Assembly (NCBI GenBank): GCA_016717345.1
Contig: JADKFR010000002.1
Span: 62,001-126,000, forward strand
From: Propionibacteriaceae bacterium
Lineage (GTDB): Bacteria; Actinomycetota; Actinomycetes; Propionibacteriales; Propionibacteriaceae
Length of the DNA stretch: 64,000 bases
Direction of reading: 5' to 3'
The notes beneath the pieces were generated by a model, which saw only the letters and a program-made list of their open reading frames with translations, was not told where the DNA came from and did no database searches. The translations under genes were made by a program, and so were the position numbers. Below, in pieces: positions 55,944 to 64,000 of the stretch. Every line of letters begins with the position of its first letter. Position 1 is the stretch's first letter.

Positions 55944-56027
55944 GCGGCCAATTGTGTGCGGGCGGACAGCCCCCGACAAGGAGGATCACCCTGAGAATCC
56001 CCAGCAGGCGGGTGCCCGGCCGGATGG

Positions 56028-57614
56028 TCAGGTGAGGGTGATCGTCCGCTCGTGCAGGCCGGTGGCCCCGTCCGGCGCGGTCGGGCGCTGGACGGCGTCC
56101 TGCACGCGACCCGCGCTGTCGACGGCCCGGACCCGCAGCCTGTGGGTACCCGCGGGGGCATCGCTCCACCGATAGACCCATTGGCGCCAGGTATCGGAGG
56201 ACGGGACGGCGCCCAGGTCGGCGTCCCGCCACGGACCGGAGTCGACGCTGAGCTGGACCGCCGCGATGCCGGTGTGCTGGGCCCACGCGGTCCCGGCGAG
56301 GACGACCTCCCCGGCCGGACGGGTGGCGCCCTGGGCCGGCACTTCGATCCGGGACGACAGCTTGATCGGTCCGCGGGCCGACCAACCGCGAGGCGTCCAG
56401 TACCCCTGGGCGCGGTCGAAGCGGGTGACCTCGAGGTCGACGACCCACTTGGTCGCCGACACGTAGCCGTACAGGCCCGGCACCACCATGCGCACCGGGT
56501 AGCCGTGCTCGAACGGCAAGGGCTCGCCGTTCATCGACACGGCCAGCAGCGCGTCGCGTCCGGGATCGGTGAGGGCTTCCAGCGGGGTCCCGGCCGTGAA
56601 CCGATCCTGGGAGGTCGACAACACCATGTCGGCTTCGGGGCGGACGCCGACCTCCGCCAGCAGGTCGCGGATCGGCACCCCCGTCCAGACGGCGTTGCCG
56701 ATCAGGTTGCCGCCGACCTCGTTCGACACGCACATCAGCGTCACGACGCGCTCCACCACGGGGCGGCTCAGCAGCTCGTCCAGCGTGAGGGTCAGTTCGC
56801 GGTCCACCAGGCCGTGGATCCGCAGCGACCAGGCGGCGTCGTCGAGGGTGGGGACGCTCAGGGCGGTGTCGATGCGGTAGAAATCCTTGGTGGGGGTGAC
56901 GAACGGACCCGCACCGGGCACCCCCAGGTCGGCACCCGCCGGGACCGGGTCCAGCCGGGCGGGAGCGGGGAGGCGCAGCGCTTCCCGCACCGACGAGGCC
57001 GCCCGCGCGGCCGCGCCGGCCACCCGTCCCAGGGCACCGGCGCCGAGCCCGGCGGCGGTGACGACCAGGGCCCGCACCACGAACTGACGCCGAGTCAGGG
57101 CCGGCCCGCGGCTCCCGTCCGCGGCGGGAGCCGTCCGGGGCAATCGGGCAGCCCACCGGCGCAGGACGGTCAGCACGACGACCCCGACGCCCGTCCCCAG
57201 GACGGAGGGAACCGCCGCCACCAGAGGCGTCCCGGTGCGGGTCACCACCGCGGTCAGGCCGGCCAGCCCCAGGATCACCAGCAACCCCCGTGCCACCGGC
57301 AGGCTCCGGCGCAGCACCCGTCCCAGGCCCCAGCCGATCAGCGCGAGCAGCAGCACCATGACGACCATCAGGAACACCTTGTCGCCGGTGCCGAACACGG
57401 CGATGACGGCCTCCTTGACCGGCGGGGGCGTCGCGTCGATGACCCAGCCGCCGACCGCGGTCAGGGGCGAGCCGGACGGGCTGAGGAACCAGGCGAACAG
57501 TTCGGCCGAACCCACCGCAGCAGCGGTCGCGGCCACTCCCGCCAGCCCCCACTCGACGCCAAGAGATCCGGCGTCCTCGCGCGGCCCACGGCCGGCGTCA
57601 GGTTCGCTCACCAC
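56028..57614 (-). CDS. Membrane-anchored sulfite-oxidase-family molybdopterin enzyme
   Basis: Molybdenum cofactor oxidoreductase of the sulfite oxidase family; 528 residues from a GTG at 57614. The N-terminal third has about four membrane helices (near residues 22-40, 77-95, 105-120 and 135-150), then LTRRQFVVRALVVTAAGLGA, which looks Tat-like but internal. The catalytic domain shows PTKDFYRIDTALSVP, TLTLDELLSRPVVE, the Mo-ligand cysteine in LMCVSNEVGGNLIGNAVW (about Cys295), and EHGYPVRMVVPGLYGYVSATKWV. A C-terminal dimerisation Ig-like domain follows, with AWAQHTGIAAVQLSVD. Substrate not known; sulfite or a protein methionine sulfoxide is typical. The electron acceptor is not encoded here. 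Confidence 0.87.
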   Translation of the reverse strand: MVSEPDAGRGPREDAGSLGVEWGLAGVAATAAAVGSAELFAWFLSPSGSPLTAVGGWVIDATPPPVKEAVIAVFGTGDKVFLMVVMVLLLALIGWGLGRVLRRSLPVARGLLVILGLAGLTAVVTRTGTPLVAAVPSVLGTGVGVVVLTVLRRWAARLPRTAPAADGSRGPALTRRQFVVRALVVTAAGLGAGALGRVAGAAARAASSVREALRLPAPARLDPVPAGADLGVPGAGPFVTPTKDFYRIDTALSVPTLDDAAWSLRIHGLVDRELTLTLDELLSRPVVERVVTLMCVSNEVGGNLIGNAVWTGVPIRDLLAEVGVRPEADMVLSTSQDRFTAGTPLEALTDPGRDALLAVSMNGEPLPFEHGYPVRMVVPGLYGYVSATKWVVDLEVTRFDRAQGYWTPRGWSARGPIKLSSRIEVPAQGATRPAGEVVLAGTAWAQHTGIAAVQLSVDSGPWRDADLGAVPSSDTWRQWVYRWSDAPAGTHRLRVRAVDSAGRVQDAVQRPTAPDGATGLHERTITLT

Positions 57615-57709
57615 CGCCCAAGCCTAGGCGGGCACCGAAAACCGCCAGGGCTGGGCGTTGGCGGGTGCCGGTGGGACGGGCTGGACGCCCCCCGCAGGCG
57701 CCGGCCGCC

Positions 57710-58207
57710 TCAGAGCTTGTAGCCGATGGCCCGCAACAGGCTGCGCCGCTCGACGACATCGGCGTCGGTCTCCACCCCGAGCGGCGGTTCACCGTCCACC
57801 ACCCCGACGATGCCTCGGCCCCGCGCGGTGACGGCCACCAGCACGTCCACCGGGTTCGCGGTCGCGCAGAAAATCGCGCAGACCTCGGCGACAGCCTTCA
57901 CAGGGTTCAACACGTTGAGCGGGAACCCGTCGCGCAGGAAGATCACAAAGCAGTGGCCGGCCGCCAGGGCGGAGGCGTTGCGGGTCGCGAGGTCGACCAG
58001 TTCAGGGTCATTGCCCGAGCGCCGGACCAACCGAGGCCCGGACGCTTCGCAGAAGGCGACCCCGAACCGCAGTGAAGGGCTGACGCCCGCCAGCGCCTCG
58101 TGCAGGTCGTCAACGGTCTTGATGAAGTGAGCCTGCCCGATCACGACATTCACGTCGTCGGGCTTCTCGATGGGAACCACGTCCCAGGACAGCGTCGTCT
58201 CGGCCAC
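57710..58207 (-). CDS. Adenosine-specific kinase family protein (DUF355)
   Basis: A 165-residue cytoplasmic protein from the GTG at 58207 (VAETTLSWDVVPIEKPDDVN), behind GAGGATGGGCC. It closely fits the DUF355 family throughout: NVVIGQAHFIKTVDDLHEAL, RFGVAFCEASGPRLVRRSGN, AAGHCFVIFLRDGFPLNVLN, VAEVCAIFCATANPVDVLVA and GRGIVGVVDGEPPLGVE. The family is named after an archaeal structure with adenosine bound. It is more common in archaea and anaerobes. Cellular role uncertain. It lies 44 bp upstream of the kinase-like gene's end, on the same strand. Confidence 0.85.
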   Translation of the reverse strand: MAETTLSWDVVPIEKPDDVNVVIGQAHFIKTVDDLHEALAGVSPSLRFGVAFCEASGPRLVRRSGNDPELVDLATRNASALAAGHCFVIFLRDGFPLNVLNPVKAVAEVCAIFCATANPVDVLVAVTARGRGIVGVVDGEPPLGVETDADVVERRSLLRAIGYKL

Positions 58208-58251
58208 AGGCCCATCCTCGCACGCGGCCTGAGACCTTCCCAGGGGCGGCC

Positions 58252-59643
58252 TCAGGCCGGGTCGAAGTAGATGCTCCCGCCGATGAACTCCCGCAGGATC
58301 GAGTTGAACGGGATCCTGGCGACGTCCACCGGCTTGAAGAAGCTCAACAGGTTGAGCAGTCGATCGCGGGTGTCGACGTGGGCGCTGTCGTCGGGAATCG
58401 TGGCCAGGGCAGCTTCGGCGAACGGCCGGATCGCGTTGAGCTCGTAGATCATGCTCGAGTTGAACATGACGTCGGCGTCCTCCTGGAACCGGAAGACGTT
58501 GAGGTACTCCCCGCGCCGGACGCTGGCCCACTGGCCGATGGTGACCTCAGGCGCGATCCCCCGGTACTTGTGGTCGCGGACGATCCGCCGCAGCAACCGG
58601 ATCTCGGTGGTGGGCACGCGATTCATCAGGTCGATGTTGAGACCGCCGAGTGCGCTGACGTAGACCCGGAACGCCAGATTGCGGTTCACGTCCTCCAGCA
58701 GCCGGGGGTTCAGCGCGTGGAGGCCCTCGATGAGCAGGATCTCCCCTGCTCCCACCCGCACGCTCACCGACTGCTCGAGTCGACGTCCCTGCACGAAGTC
58801 GAAGACCGGGGTCCCGACGGTCTGCCCCTCGACCAACCCGGTGATCTGCGCGGTCAACAGCGGGAGGTCCAGGGCGTCCAGGGTCTCGAAGTCGAAGCGA
58901 CCGTCGGCGTCGCGCGGCGTCTGCTCCCGGTTGAGGAAGTAGTTGTCCAACGACAAGGCGACCGGCCGCAGTCCGTTGACCTCCAACTGGGTGGCCAGCC
59001 GCTGGGCGGTCGAGGTCTTGCCCGAGGACGTCGGTCCGGAGATCAGCAGCACCCGCAGCGCCCGGCGCTGGCGCAGGATCGAGTCCGCGATGTCGGCAAG
59101 CTGTTTCTCGTGCAGGGCCTCGGCGATGCTGACCAGCCGCAGCGCCCGTCCGGCGTCGATCGCGGCGTTGACGTCCGCCACGGTCTCGACCCCGACCCGG
59201 TCCAGCCAGATCTGGTTCGCCTCGTACGCCGCGGACAGCCGGGTGGGCGGGATCAGCGGATGGCTGTTGCCCTTCTCGATGTCGCCGAAGTCCACGATGA
59301 ACCCGTAGGAGAAGGGGATGAGCGAGAAGGGCTCCACCTGGGACGGGTCGGTGTGCGCCGGGTAGACCGCCCGCACCACCAGGTCACCCACCTGGTAGTG
59401 GTAGTAGCCGCCGTCCTTTCGCAGCAGGGTGACGGGCTCGCCGGTGGCGACCCAGTCGTTGAGGCGAGCCTCGATCAGCCGCACCTCACGCGTCGAGAGC
59501 ACGGACCCGTCCAGGTTGCAGAAGACGCCTTCCAGAATGGAGTAGGAGGTCTTCAGCGACTCCTCGGGGAACAGGTCGTGCACGACCTTGATCAGGCCGA
59601 GCTTCACGGTCTGGCGACCCTGCCGCAGATGCGTCTCGCTCAT
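58252..59643 (-). CDS. Uridine kinase-like nucleoside kinase (PRK family)
   Basis: A 463-residue cytoplasmic kinase. A ~190-residue N-terminal region of unknown role includes GVFCNLDGSVLSTREVRLIE and GFIVDFGDIEKGNSHPLIPP. The phosphoribulokinase/uridine kinase P-loop follows: VLLISGPTSSGKTSTAQRLA (about residues 197-216), then ALSLDNYFLNREQTPRD, FDFETLDALDLPLLTAQI and EILLIEGLHALNP. DADVMFNSSMIYELNAIRPF lies near the end. This N-extended form is found in many anaerobes and actinobacteria as a uridine kinase-like protein with unclear substrate. It shares the minus strand with the DUF355 gene; nucleoside-related names of both suggest, but do not prove, a link. Confidence 0.85.
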   Translation of the reverse strand: MSETHLRQGRQTVKLGLIKVVHDLFPEESLKTSYSILEGVFCNLDGSVLSTREVRLIEARLNDWVATGEPVTLLRKDGGYYHYQVGDLVVRAVYPAHTDPSQVEPFSLIPFSYGFIVDFGDIEKGNSHPLIPPTRLSAAYEANQIWLDRVGVETVADVNAAIDAGRALRLVSIAEALHEKQLADIADSILRQRRALRVLLISGPTSSGKTSTAQRLATQLEVNGLRPVALSLDNYFLNREQTPRDADGRFDFETLDALDLPLLTAQITGLVEGQTVGTPVFDFVQGRRLEQSVSVRVGAGEILLIEGLHALNPRLLEDVNRNLAFRVYVSALGGLNIDLMNRVPTTEIRLLRRIVRDHKYRGIAPEVTIGQWASVRRGEYLNVFRFQEDADVMFNSSMIYELNAIRPFAEAALATIPDDSAHVDTRDRLLNLLSFFKPVDVARIPFNSILREFIGGSIYFDPA

Positions 59644-59790
59644 CGTCGCTGCCCCCCAGGTTGAGCTGCTGTGCTCACCGAGTCTGGCACGGCCGGCGGC
59701 CTGCTGGCGGCCAGGGCTCCACCTCCGGTCGAGGGCGCTTGGATAGAGTGCCGCTGACGTCCGATTCGGGGGGCGTCACCAGGGGGAACC

Positions 59791-61047
59791 ATGTTCGTCA
59801 CTCATCGCCTCGCTTCCTGGACAGTCGGCCTCGGCCTGGCCGCGTCCCTGCTCTGCGGGCCGACGACCCCCGCCGCAGCGTTGACGCTCGGCCCCGACGG
59901 CCAACCGCTCACCAACCTGGCCGGTGCGACCGTCGGAGTCCAGGCGCATCGGGGCGGCGCCGGGCAGTGGCCGGAGAACTCGCGGGAGGCCTACCTCGGC
60001 AGCGTGGCCGCCGGCTACGACTCCATCGAGACGGACATCCAATTCACCTCCGACGGGGTGGCGGTGATGAACCACAACGACACGTTGCCCAGCAGGTGCA
60101 CCTCCAGCGGATCGGCGATCCACGCCATGACGCTCGCGCAGGTGGCGAAGGTCAGGTGCGCCGACCTCAGCGGGAACAAGGTCGTCCCCGTGGCGACGTT
60201 CGCCGACCTGGTCGCAGCCGTGAAGGGTCACGACATCGGCGTCACCCTCGACATCAAGAGCTACTCGGGCCAATCGGACAGCGGAAAGCGCAGCTATGCG
60301 GCCAGGACGGTCCAGCTTCTGATCGCGAACGGCATGCTCGCCCAGACCACCATCCTGTCCTTCGACTGGTCGGTGACCCTGCCCACCATCCGCGCCCTGG
60401 CCCCCACCACGCCGGTCCTGGCACTGGACAAGACACCTAGCCTGGCTCGGGTGCGGCTGGCCGACCAGCTGGGTGCCACCAGTTACGGCGCCACGATGGC
60501 CAAGACCTCGGTGTTCTTCGCCGGCTACATCACGTCGCTCGGCATGGACGGCAGCCCGTACGGGATCACCGCCGAGAACCAGCGGCTGTTCAGCATCTAC
60601 TTCGGCGGCCCCCACCTGATGGTGGGCGGCGACTACCCCGAGCAGGCTCGCGACGATCTCCTCGCTGGTCGCACGAACATCAACCCCGTCCCCCACTATG
60701 ACCAGACCACCCGCTCGGCGTACACCGTCCGGTCGGCCTACACCTTCCAGCCGAACGTGCGCAAGTACCCGACTGTCATGGGAACGGCGATCCCCACCTC
60801 GAAGCTGGCGATGCTCGACAGCGTCACGCTGGCCGTCACGGTGACGAACGGACCTGGGAAGGGGTTCCTCAATGTCGGGGCCTCGGGAAGCACGATCGCC
60901 TCAGGGACGCAGGTGCCGCTTCCCAAGGGCACGAAGACCCTGACGCTGAAGGTCCCGGTCGGCGACGAGGGCAGGATTCGGGTATTCACGACGGTGACGG
61001 CCAGGCTCACCGTCAAGGTCGTTGGCTACACGCACATCGACTTCTAG
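59791..61047 (+). CDS. Secreted glycerophosphodiester phosphodiesterase
   Basis: Hydrolyses glycerophosphodiesters, or teichoic-acid-like polymers, outside the cell; 418 residues. The start follows GGGGGAACC. The signal peptide is MFVTHRLASWTVGLGLAASL with cleavage near AAA. The GDPD barrel has VGVQAHRGGAGQWPENSREA (catalytic His and Glu), DSIETDIQFTSDGVAVMNHNDTL (metal Glu/Asp and catalytic His), and VTLDIKSYSG. It ends before about residue 300. The last ~110 residues are a beta-rich module with repeated TVxVT-type strands, perhaps for wall attachment. It is the gene before tRNA-Leu. Confidence 0.9.
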   Translation: MFVTHRLASWTVGLGLAASLLCGPTTPAAALTLGPDGQPLTNLAGATVGVQAHRGGAGQWPENSREAYLGSVAAGYDSIETDIQFTSDGVAVMNHNDTLPSRCTSSGSAIHAMTLAQVAKVRCADLSGNKVVPVATFADLVAAVKGHDIGVTLDIKSYSGQSDSGKRSYAARTVQLLIANGMLAQTTILSFDWSVTLPTIRALAPTTPVLALDKTPSLARVRLADQLGATSYGATMAKTSVFFAGYITSLGMDGSPYGITAENQRLFSIYFGGPHLMVGGDYPEQARDDLLAGRTNINPVPHYDQTTRSAYTVRSAYTFQPNVRKYPTVMGTAIPTSKLAMLDSVTLAVTVTNGPGKGFLNVGASGSTIASGTQVPLPKGTKTLTLKVPVGDEGRIRVFTTVTARLTVKVVGYTHIDF

Positions 61048-61106
61048 GAACTGCCCCGTGCGGCCGGAGTCGTCCCGACGGCAGCAGGGATGGGGAGAGT
61101 CGTCGG

Positions 61107-61137
61107 TTGGCACCCGACCGGCGACGGATGCTACCCT
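61107..61137 (+). promoter_or_regulatory. Likely promoter of tRNA-Leu
   Basis: TTGGCA (61107-61112) and TACCCT (61132-61137) are separated by 19 bp and end 27 bp before the tRNA 5' end. Spacing is slightly long. Supported by position rather than strong consensus. Confidence 0.5.
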
Positions 61138-61164
61138 CATCCGGCTGGCCTTTTCGGAGGTCGG

Positions 61165-61247
61165 GCGCGAGTGGCGGAATGGCAGACGCGCACGGTTCAG
61201 GTCCGTGTGTCCGAAAGGACGTGGAGGTTCAACTCCTCTCTCGCGCA
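61165..61247 (+). tRNA. tRNA-Leu (anticodon CAG)
   Basis: An 83-base leucine tRNA of the long-variable-arm class. The acceptor stem GCGCGAG pairs with CTCGCGC, followed by discriminator A. The anticodon stem CACGG/CCGTG encloses TTCAGGT, giving anticodon CAG, which reads CUG. The variable arm TGTCCGAAAGGACG forms its own hairpin, and the T-loop is GGTTCAACTCC. CCA is not encoded. A terminator hairpin follows. An integrase remnant lies about 240 bp downstream, so the 3' end was probably an attachment site. Confidence 0.95.
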
Positions 61248-61284
61248 CAACGATGTATGGTCCCCTGACTACATCAAATCCCCT

Positions 61285-61310
61285 CTGACAAGGACTTCGG
61301 TCCTTCTCAG
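61285..61310 (+). terminator. Terminator hairpin after tRNA-Leu
   Basis: AAGGAC and GTCCTT enclose the stable TTCG tetraloop, with outer CTGA/TCAG pairs. It ends 63 bases after the tRNA. Only a short T-containing tail (TTGTGG) follows. Confidence 0.7.
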
Positions 61311-61353
61311 TTGTGGACTCTCATGGACACGGATGGCCTTCAGAGGCCTCCCA

Positions 61354-61410
61354 TTCCCCACGTCCCCACGGTTCCCCACGTATTCCCCACGACATCCGGG
61401 GCGTGGGGAA
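61354..61410. repeat. Cluster of TTCCCCACG repeats upstream of the integrase remnant
   Basis: TTCCCCACG occurs at 61354, 61372 and 61383. A shortened TCCCCACG occurs at 61363, and the inverted copy CGTGGGGAA at 61402-61410. They sit between tRNA-Leu and the integrase start, where tyrosine integrases of tRNA-inserted elements have their arm-type or excisionase sites. Confidence 0.75.
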
Positions 61411-61483
61411 CGTCGGCGGCGCTGCCCGCTGTCCACCGGACCGGTCTCTTTCCCGTTACGAGGCGTGACGGGAGGGCGGCTTC

Positions 61484-61800
61484 ATGGGTAGCCGACGGGC
61501 CAAGGCCAAGCGTGGCTTCGGTGAGGTCGACGCGCTGCCCAGCGGGCGGTTCCGGGCGCGCTACACCGGCCCCGACGGGAGCCGGCACAGTGCTCCGATC
61601 ACCTTCGTCGCCCGGATCGACGCCGAGGGGTGGCTGGTCGACCAGGAACGGATGATCAGCCGCGGAGCCGCCCCGCCGCCAGACCCGGGAGGCGCCGCTG
61701 CTGCTGCTGGGCGAGTACGCAGCCGCCGTGGTGGGACGTCGGCGGCTTCGGCCCGGCGACGGGCACTCGCCCCTCAACGACAGCGTCAGAGGGTGCCACG
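61484..61800 (+). pseudogene. Tyrosine-recombinase integrase remnant
   Basis: An ATG at 61484 behind GGGAGGGCGG opens MGSRRAKAKRGFGEVDALPS, then FRARYTGPDGSRHSAP and GWLVDQERMISRG. This is the AP2-like arm-binding N-terminus of actinobacterial phage/ICE integrases. After about 61670 the frame is lost: GEYAAA and a RRLRP-type core-binding continuation appear in another frame near 61710-61760, then homology fades. The catalytic domain with R-H-R-Y is absent. Next to tRNA-Leu, this is the left end of a decayed integrated element. Confidence 0.75.
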
Positions 61801-62486
61801 GGCAAGGCCAGCCTTGCCCCTTGGGCGCCACGGTGCTCGGCCCGCCCAACGCCGCATGGCCAGGCCAGCACGCCTGAGCCTTGGCGGCTCGGATGCACAC
61901 ACCGCCCACACGCCTCGGACCGGACGCGGGGCTGGGCCGCAGCCTTTCGCCCGCGCGCGAGCGCTCAACCGCGGCTGGGCCTTGGCCGGGGGTCTGTGGC
62001 ATGAGCATCTGGGCGGACTGGAGTTCACGCGGAATCTGGATCGCAGCCGAGTTGTTGTCGGCTTCCCTGATGGTGAGTTGCCGCGGCCTCATCCGGAATG
62101 TGCAGCTCGCCAGAGAGAGCCTCCTTCTCCACTTTGTCGCTATAGGCCTTGCTGTGGTCTTCGACTGCAGGGACTCCACAAACGCGTGTTCAAGCAGGTG
62201 GTAGCTCATCTCGTGGGGCCACGCTCGATCTACGGCGAGGCTCTCTTGGTTGTCGTTCTCAATGTTTGTTCGCGCTGTGCCGACGGGAACAAGGGCGGCC
62301 GACCAAACCCTGCTCCGGCGCCCGAGGGAGTGTTCGATCGTCTGATCCGGCCATCCTGAGCAAGCCAACTGGGAGATCGAACAGACGGCGGTCCTGTGGC
62401 GCTCCGCCAGATGTACGGGTCGAGCGGACCCCTCCTCACCGCGCTGCGATGGCGCTCGTGCCGGAGATCTGTTTCAGAGTGGCGGG
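61801..62486. other. Non-coding or decayed sequence beyond the integrase remnant
   Basis: About 690 bp with no gene I can support. Reading frames exist on both strands but show no recognised family and change codon character often. From about 62000 the GC content falls, unlike the flanking genes. It looks like the decayed body of the element whose integrase remnant precedes it. I found no duplicate of the tRNA 3' end marking the far border. Confidence 0.45.
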
Positions 62487-63110
62487 CTAGAGCGTTCGGG
62501 TGGTCTCATCGACCCGGATTGTGGCCATTGCCCGATCCAGGTAGCGCCCGAAGGGTTCGTTCTTGTCGGAGGTGGACCAGGCCTGGTGGGCGGCCTGCAT
62601 GCAGGCGAATGCGGCACCGACGATCGCTGCCGGCGCCGGATCTGACGTCGGGGCGTCTTGGCCCGTGAGGCGGGTGGCCACTCGCCCGATGAGCAGCTGC
62701 TGCACGCGTTGCATCTTCTCCAGATATCGGGCGTGCAACTGAGGGGTGCTCCGGACGATCTCCTCCATGGCTTCGTTGCGGGCCCGCTGGTGTGGATCCT
62801 CGACGTAGTCGAGGGTGATGTCGAACACCCGCCGCAACGACTGCCACACCGGCTCATCCTCCGGCCTGGCGTCGAGGGCTTCGGCCATGCGGTCGGCGAA
62901 GAGATCGTACTTGCCGATCACCAGGTCGTCCTTCGAGGGGAAGTACCGGAAGAAGGTGCGCTTGGACATGCCCGCCGCCGCTGCGATCTGATCGACGGTC
63001 GTGTCCTCGTACCCCTGAGCGAGGAAGAGGTCCTGCGCCACAGATGTCAGTTCCGTCTGCGCGAGGCGACGCGTGCGCTCCCGGATCGGGACAGGTTTCG
63101 GCTCAATCAT
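62487..63110 (-). CDS. TetR/AcrR-family transcriptional regulator
   Basis: A 207-residue repressor-like protein. The N-terminal helix-turn-helix reads VAQDLFLAQGYEDTTVDQIA followed by AAAGMSKRTFFRYFPSKDDL (about residues 24-63), the TetR signature. The C-terminal ligand domain is helical (SLRRVFDITLDYVEDPHQRA, IVGAAFACMQAAHQAWSTS). It is divergent from the SDR gene across 101 bp with a perfect palindrome. It most likely represses the SDR gene and itself. Confidence 0.92.
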   Translation of the reverse strand: MIEPKPVPIRERTRRLAQTELTSVAQDLFLAQGYEDTTVDQIAAAAGMSKRTFFRYFPSKDDLVIGKYDLFADRMAEALDARPEDEPVWQSLRRVFDITLDYVEDPHQRARNEAMEEIVRSTPQLHARYLEKMQRVQQLLIGRVATRLTGQDAPTSDPAPAAIVGAAFACMQAAHQAWSTSDKNEPFGRYLDRAMATIRVDETTRTL

Positions 63111-63137
63111 GCGCCCATACTACCCCAGGATGCGAAG

Positions 63138-63168
63138 TTGGCACTCAGTGCCATGTGAGGCATATAGT
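63138..63168 (+). promoter_or_regulatory. SDR promoter with palindromic operator
   Basis: TTGGCA (63138-63143) and TATAGT (63163-63168), spaced 19 bp, look like a promoter for the SDR gene. A perfect 15-bp palindrome, TGGCACTCAGTGCCA (63139-63153), overlaps the -35 box. It is a plausible TetR-family operator. Confidence 0.65.
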
Positions 63169-63211
63169 AGCCCTGTGGCGTCAGGGTGACGCTGACTAGT
63201 GAAGGAGCAGC

Positions 63212-64000
63212 ATGAGCAAGGTCTGGTTCGTTACCGGTGCGTCCAGGGGCTTCGGCCGGGAGTTCGTCATCGCCGCACTCGAGCGCGGGGACAAGGTCGC
63301 GGCGACCGCCCGCAACACCGACACCCTGAACGACCTCGTCGCCAAGTACGGCGACGCCGTCCTCCCCATCCAGCTCGACGTCACCGACCGAGATCAGGCA
63401 CTCGCTGCAGTCAAAGCCGCGCACGAGAATTTCGGCAGCCTGGACGTCGTCATCAACAACGCCGGTTATGGACTCTTCGGCACAGTCGAGGAGATCACCG
63501 AGCAGCAACTGCGGGACCAGCTCGAGACCAACCTGTTCGGCGTGTTCCACGTCACCCAGGCCGTCCTCCCGATCATGCGGGAGCAGGGCTCGGGCCACAT
63601 CATCCAGATCTCCACCATCGGTGGCGTCGCGGCTTTCCCGTCTCTCGGCGGGTACCACGCGTCCAAGTGGGCCCTCGAGGGCCTGACCGAGTCGCTGGCC
63701 CAGGAGGTCGGCGGTTTCGGCATCAAGGTCACCCTCGTCGAGCCCGGCGGATTCGACACCGACTGGGGCGGCGCCTCCGCGACGGTCGCTGAAGCCCAGC
63801 CGCAGTACGCACCTCTCCACGAGGGCATGGCCGCGCAGAGGGCCGGCTACACCAGTCCTAAGCCCGTCGGTTTCGGATCCGCGATCCTCAAGGTCGTCGA
63901 GGCCGAGAAAGCTCCCCTTCGCGTGTTCTTCGGTGAGCAGCCCCTCCAGATCGCGTCGTCCATGTACCAGCAGCGCCTCGACGAGTGGGCTGCTTGGGCC
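63212..64000 (+). CDS. SDR-family oxidoreductase, partial at window end
   Basis: Short-chain dehydrogenase/reductase; 263 codons are visible and the frame continues past the window. The ATG follows GAAGGAGCAG. The NAD(P) motif is FVTGASRGFGREFVIAALER (TGxxxGxG form, with Arg favouring NADPH). DVVINNAGYGLFG (NNAG) comes next. The catalytic Ser is in HIIQISTIGGVAAFPSL, and the YHASKWALEGLTESL segment holds Tyr and Lys of YxxxK. The family is classical SDR, close to proteins annotated as SDR oxidoreductases induced with a divergent TetR regulator. Substrate unknown; it may detoxify a compound sensed by the regulator. Confidence 0.9.
   Translation, partial: MSKVWFVTGASRGFGREFVIAALERGDKVAATARNTDTLNDLVAKYGDAVLPIQLDVTDRDQALAAVKAAHENFGSLDVVINNAGYGLFGTVEEITEQQLRDQLETNLFGVFHVTQAVLPIMREQGSGHIIQISTIGGVAAFPSLGGYHASKWALEGLTESLAQEVGGFGIKVTLVEPGGFDTDWGGASATVAEAQPQYAPLHEGMAAQRAGYTSPKPVGFGSAILKVVEAEKAPLRVFFGEQPLQIASSMYQQRLDEWAAWA

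Noticed and set aside
61340..62368. 342-codon minus-strand frame across the integrase remnant
   Set aside because: No family resemblance, and it runs antisense to the integrase N-terminus and repeat cluster.

Overview
The window is 64 kb of a high-GC Gram-positive (actinobacterial) chromosome. GTG starts are frequent, codon third positions are mostly G or C, and several families present (an RNase H-like/alarmone-synthetase fusion, DUF4031, secreted proteins with Ser/Pro-rich linkers) are typical of Actinobacteria. A pyruvate:ferredoxin oxidoreductase, a eukaryotic-type tandem phosphofructokinase and several sugar uptake systems suggest a facultatively anaerobic sugar fermenter. A Propionibacteriaceae-like organism would fit, but that is inference.

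Layout. 0-1.8 kb: a broken IS110-type transposase next to a truncated second transposase. 1.9-5.9 kb: an AT-richer segment with a secreted phospholipase D-like protein and a secreted fibronectin III protein, ending in a 13-bp tandem repeat. 5.9-11.1 kb (minus strand): a TagGH/Wzm-Wzt-type exporter, glucose-6-phosphate isomerase and a CDP-glycerol glycerophosphotransferase-like protein; the last two are broken by many single-base indels. 11.1-19.7 kb: an SH3-domain envelope protein, a small membrane protein with a DsbA-like thioredoxin protein, CotH kinase, a KDPG aldolase-like protein with a CcdA-like membrane protein, a PEBP protein, DUF4031-HD and a VanY-type carboxypeptidase. 19.9-27.5 kb: central carbon and redox genes (tandem PFK, alcohol dehydrogenase, NifJ). 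27.8-43.2 kb: AlkA-like glycosylase, then a galactoside/oligosaccharide region with AGE isomerase, MFS transporter, melibiase-like hydrolase, a sugar ABC transporter, LacI regulator, GH36 alpha-galactosidase and GH2 beta-galactosidase. 43.3-45.2 kb: methyltransferase and EamA transporter. 45.3-48.9 kb: a beta-glucoside PTS operon (6-phospho-beta-glucosidase and PTS IIBCA) behind a BglG/LicT-type antiterminator RNA site and terminator. 49-61 kb: a secreted tyrosine phosphatase, GCS2-family ligase, the RelZ-like fusion, membrane and metal-related proteins, M28 peptidase, sulfite-oxidase-like enzyme, adenosine-specific kinase, uridine kinase-like protein and a secreted GDPD. 61.1-62.5 kb: tRNA-Leu(CAG) with a remnant of an integrated element (arm-type repeats and a broken tyrosine integrase). 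62.5-64 kb: divergent TetR regulator and SDR gene.

Main points of interest: the DUF429-alarmone synthetase fusion; the RAT antiterminator with no antiterminator gene in view; the eukaryotic-type PFK; the unusual concentration of indels at 8-11 kb, with compensated frameshift pairs; the 13-bp tandem repeat capped by one inverted copy; the integrase remnant beside tRNA-Leu; and a CsoR/CstR-like palindrome. I did not find a clearly new multi-gene system or any CRISPR array.
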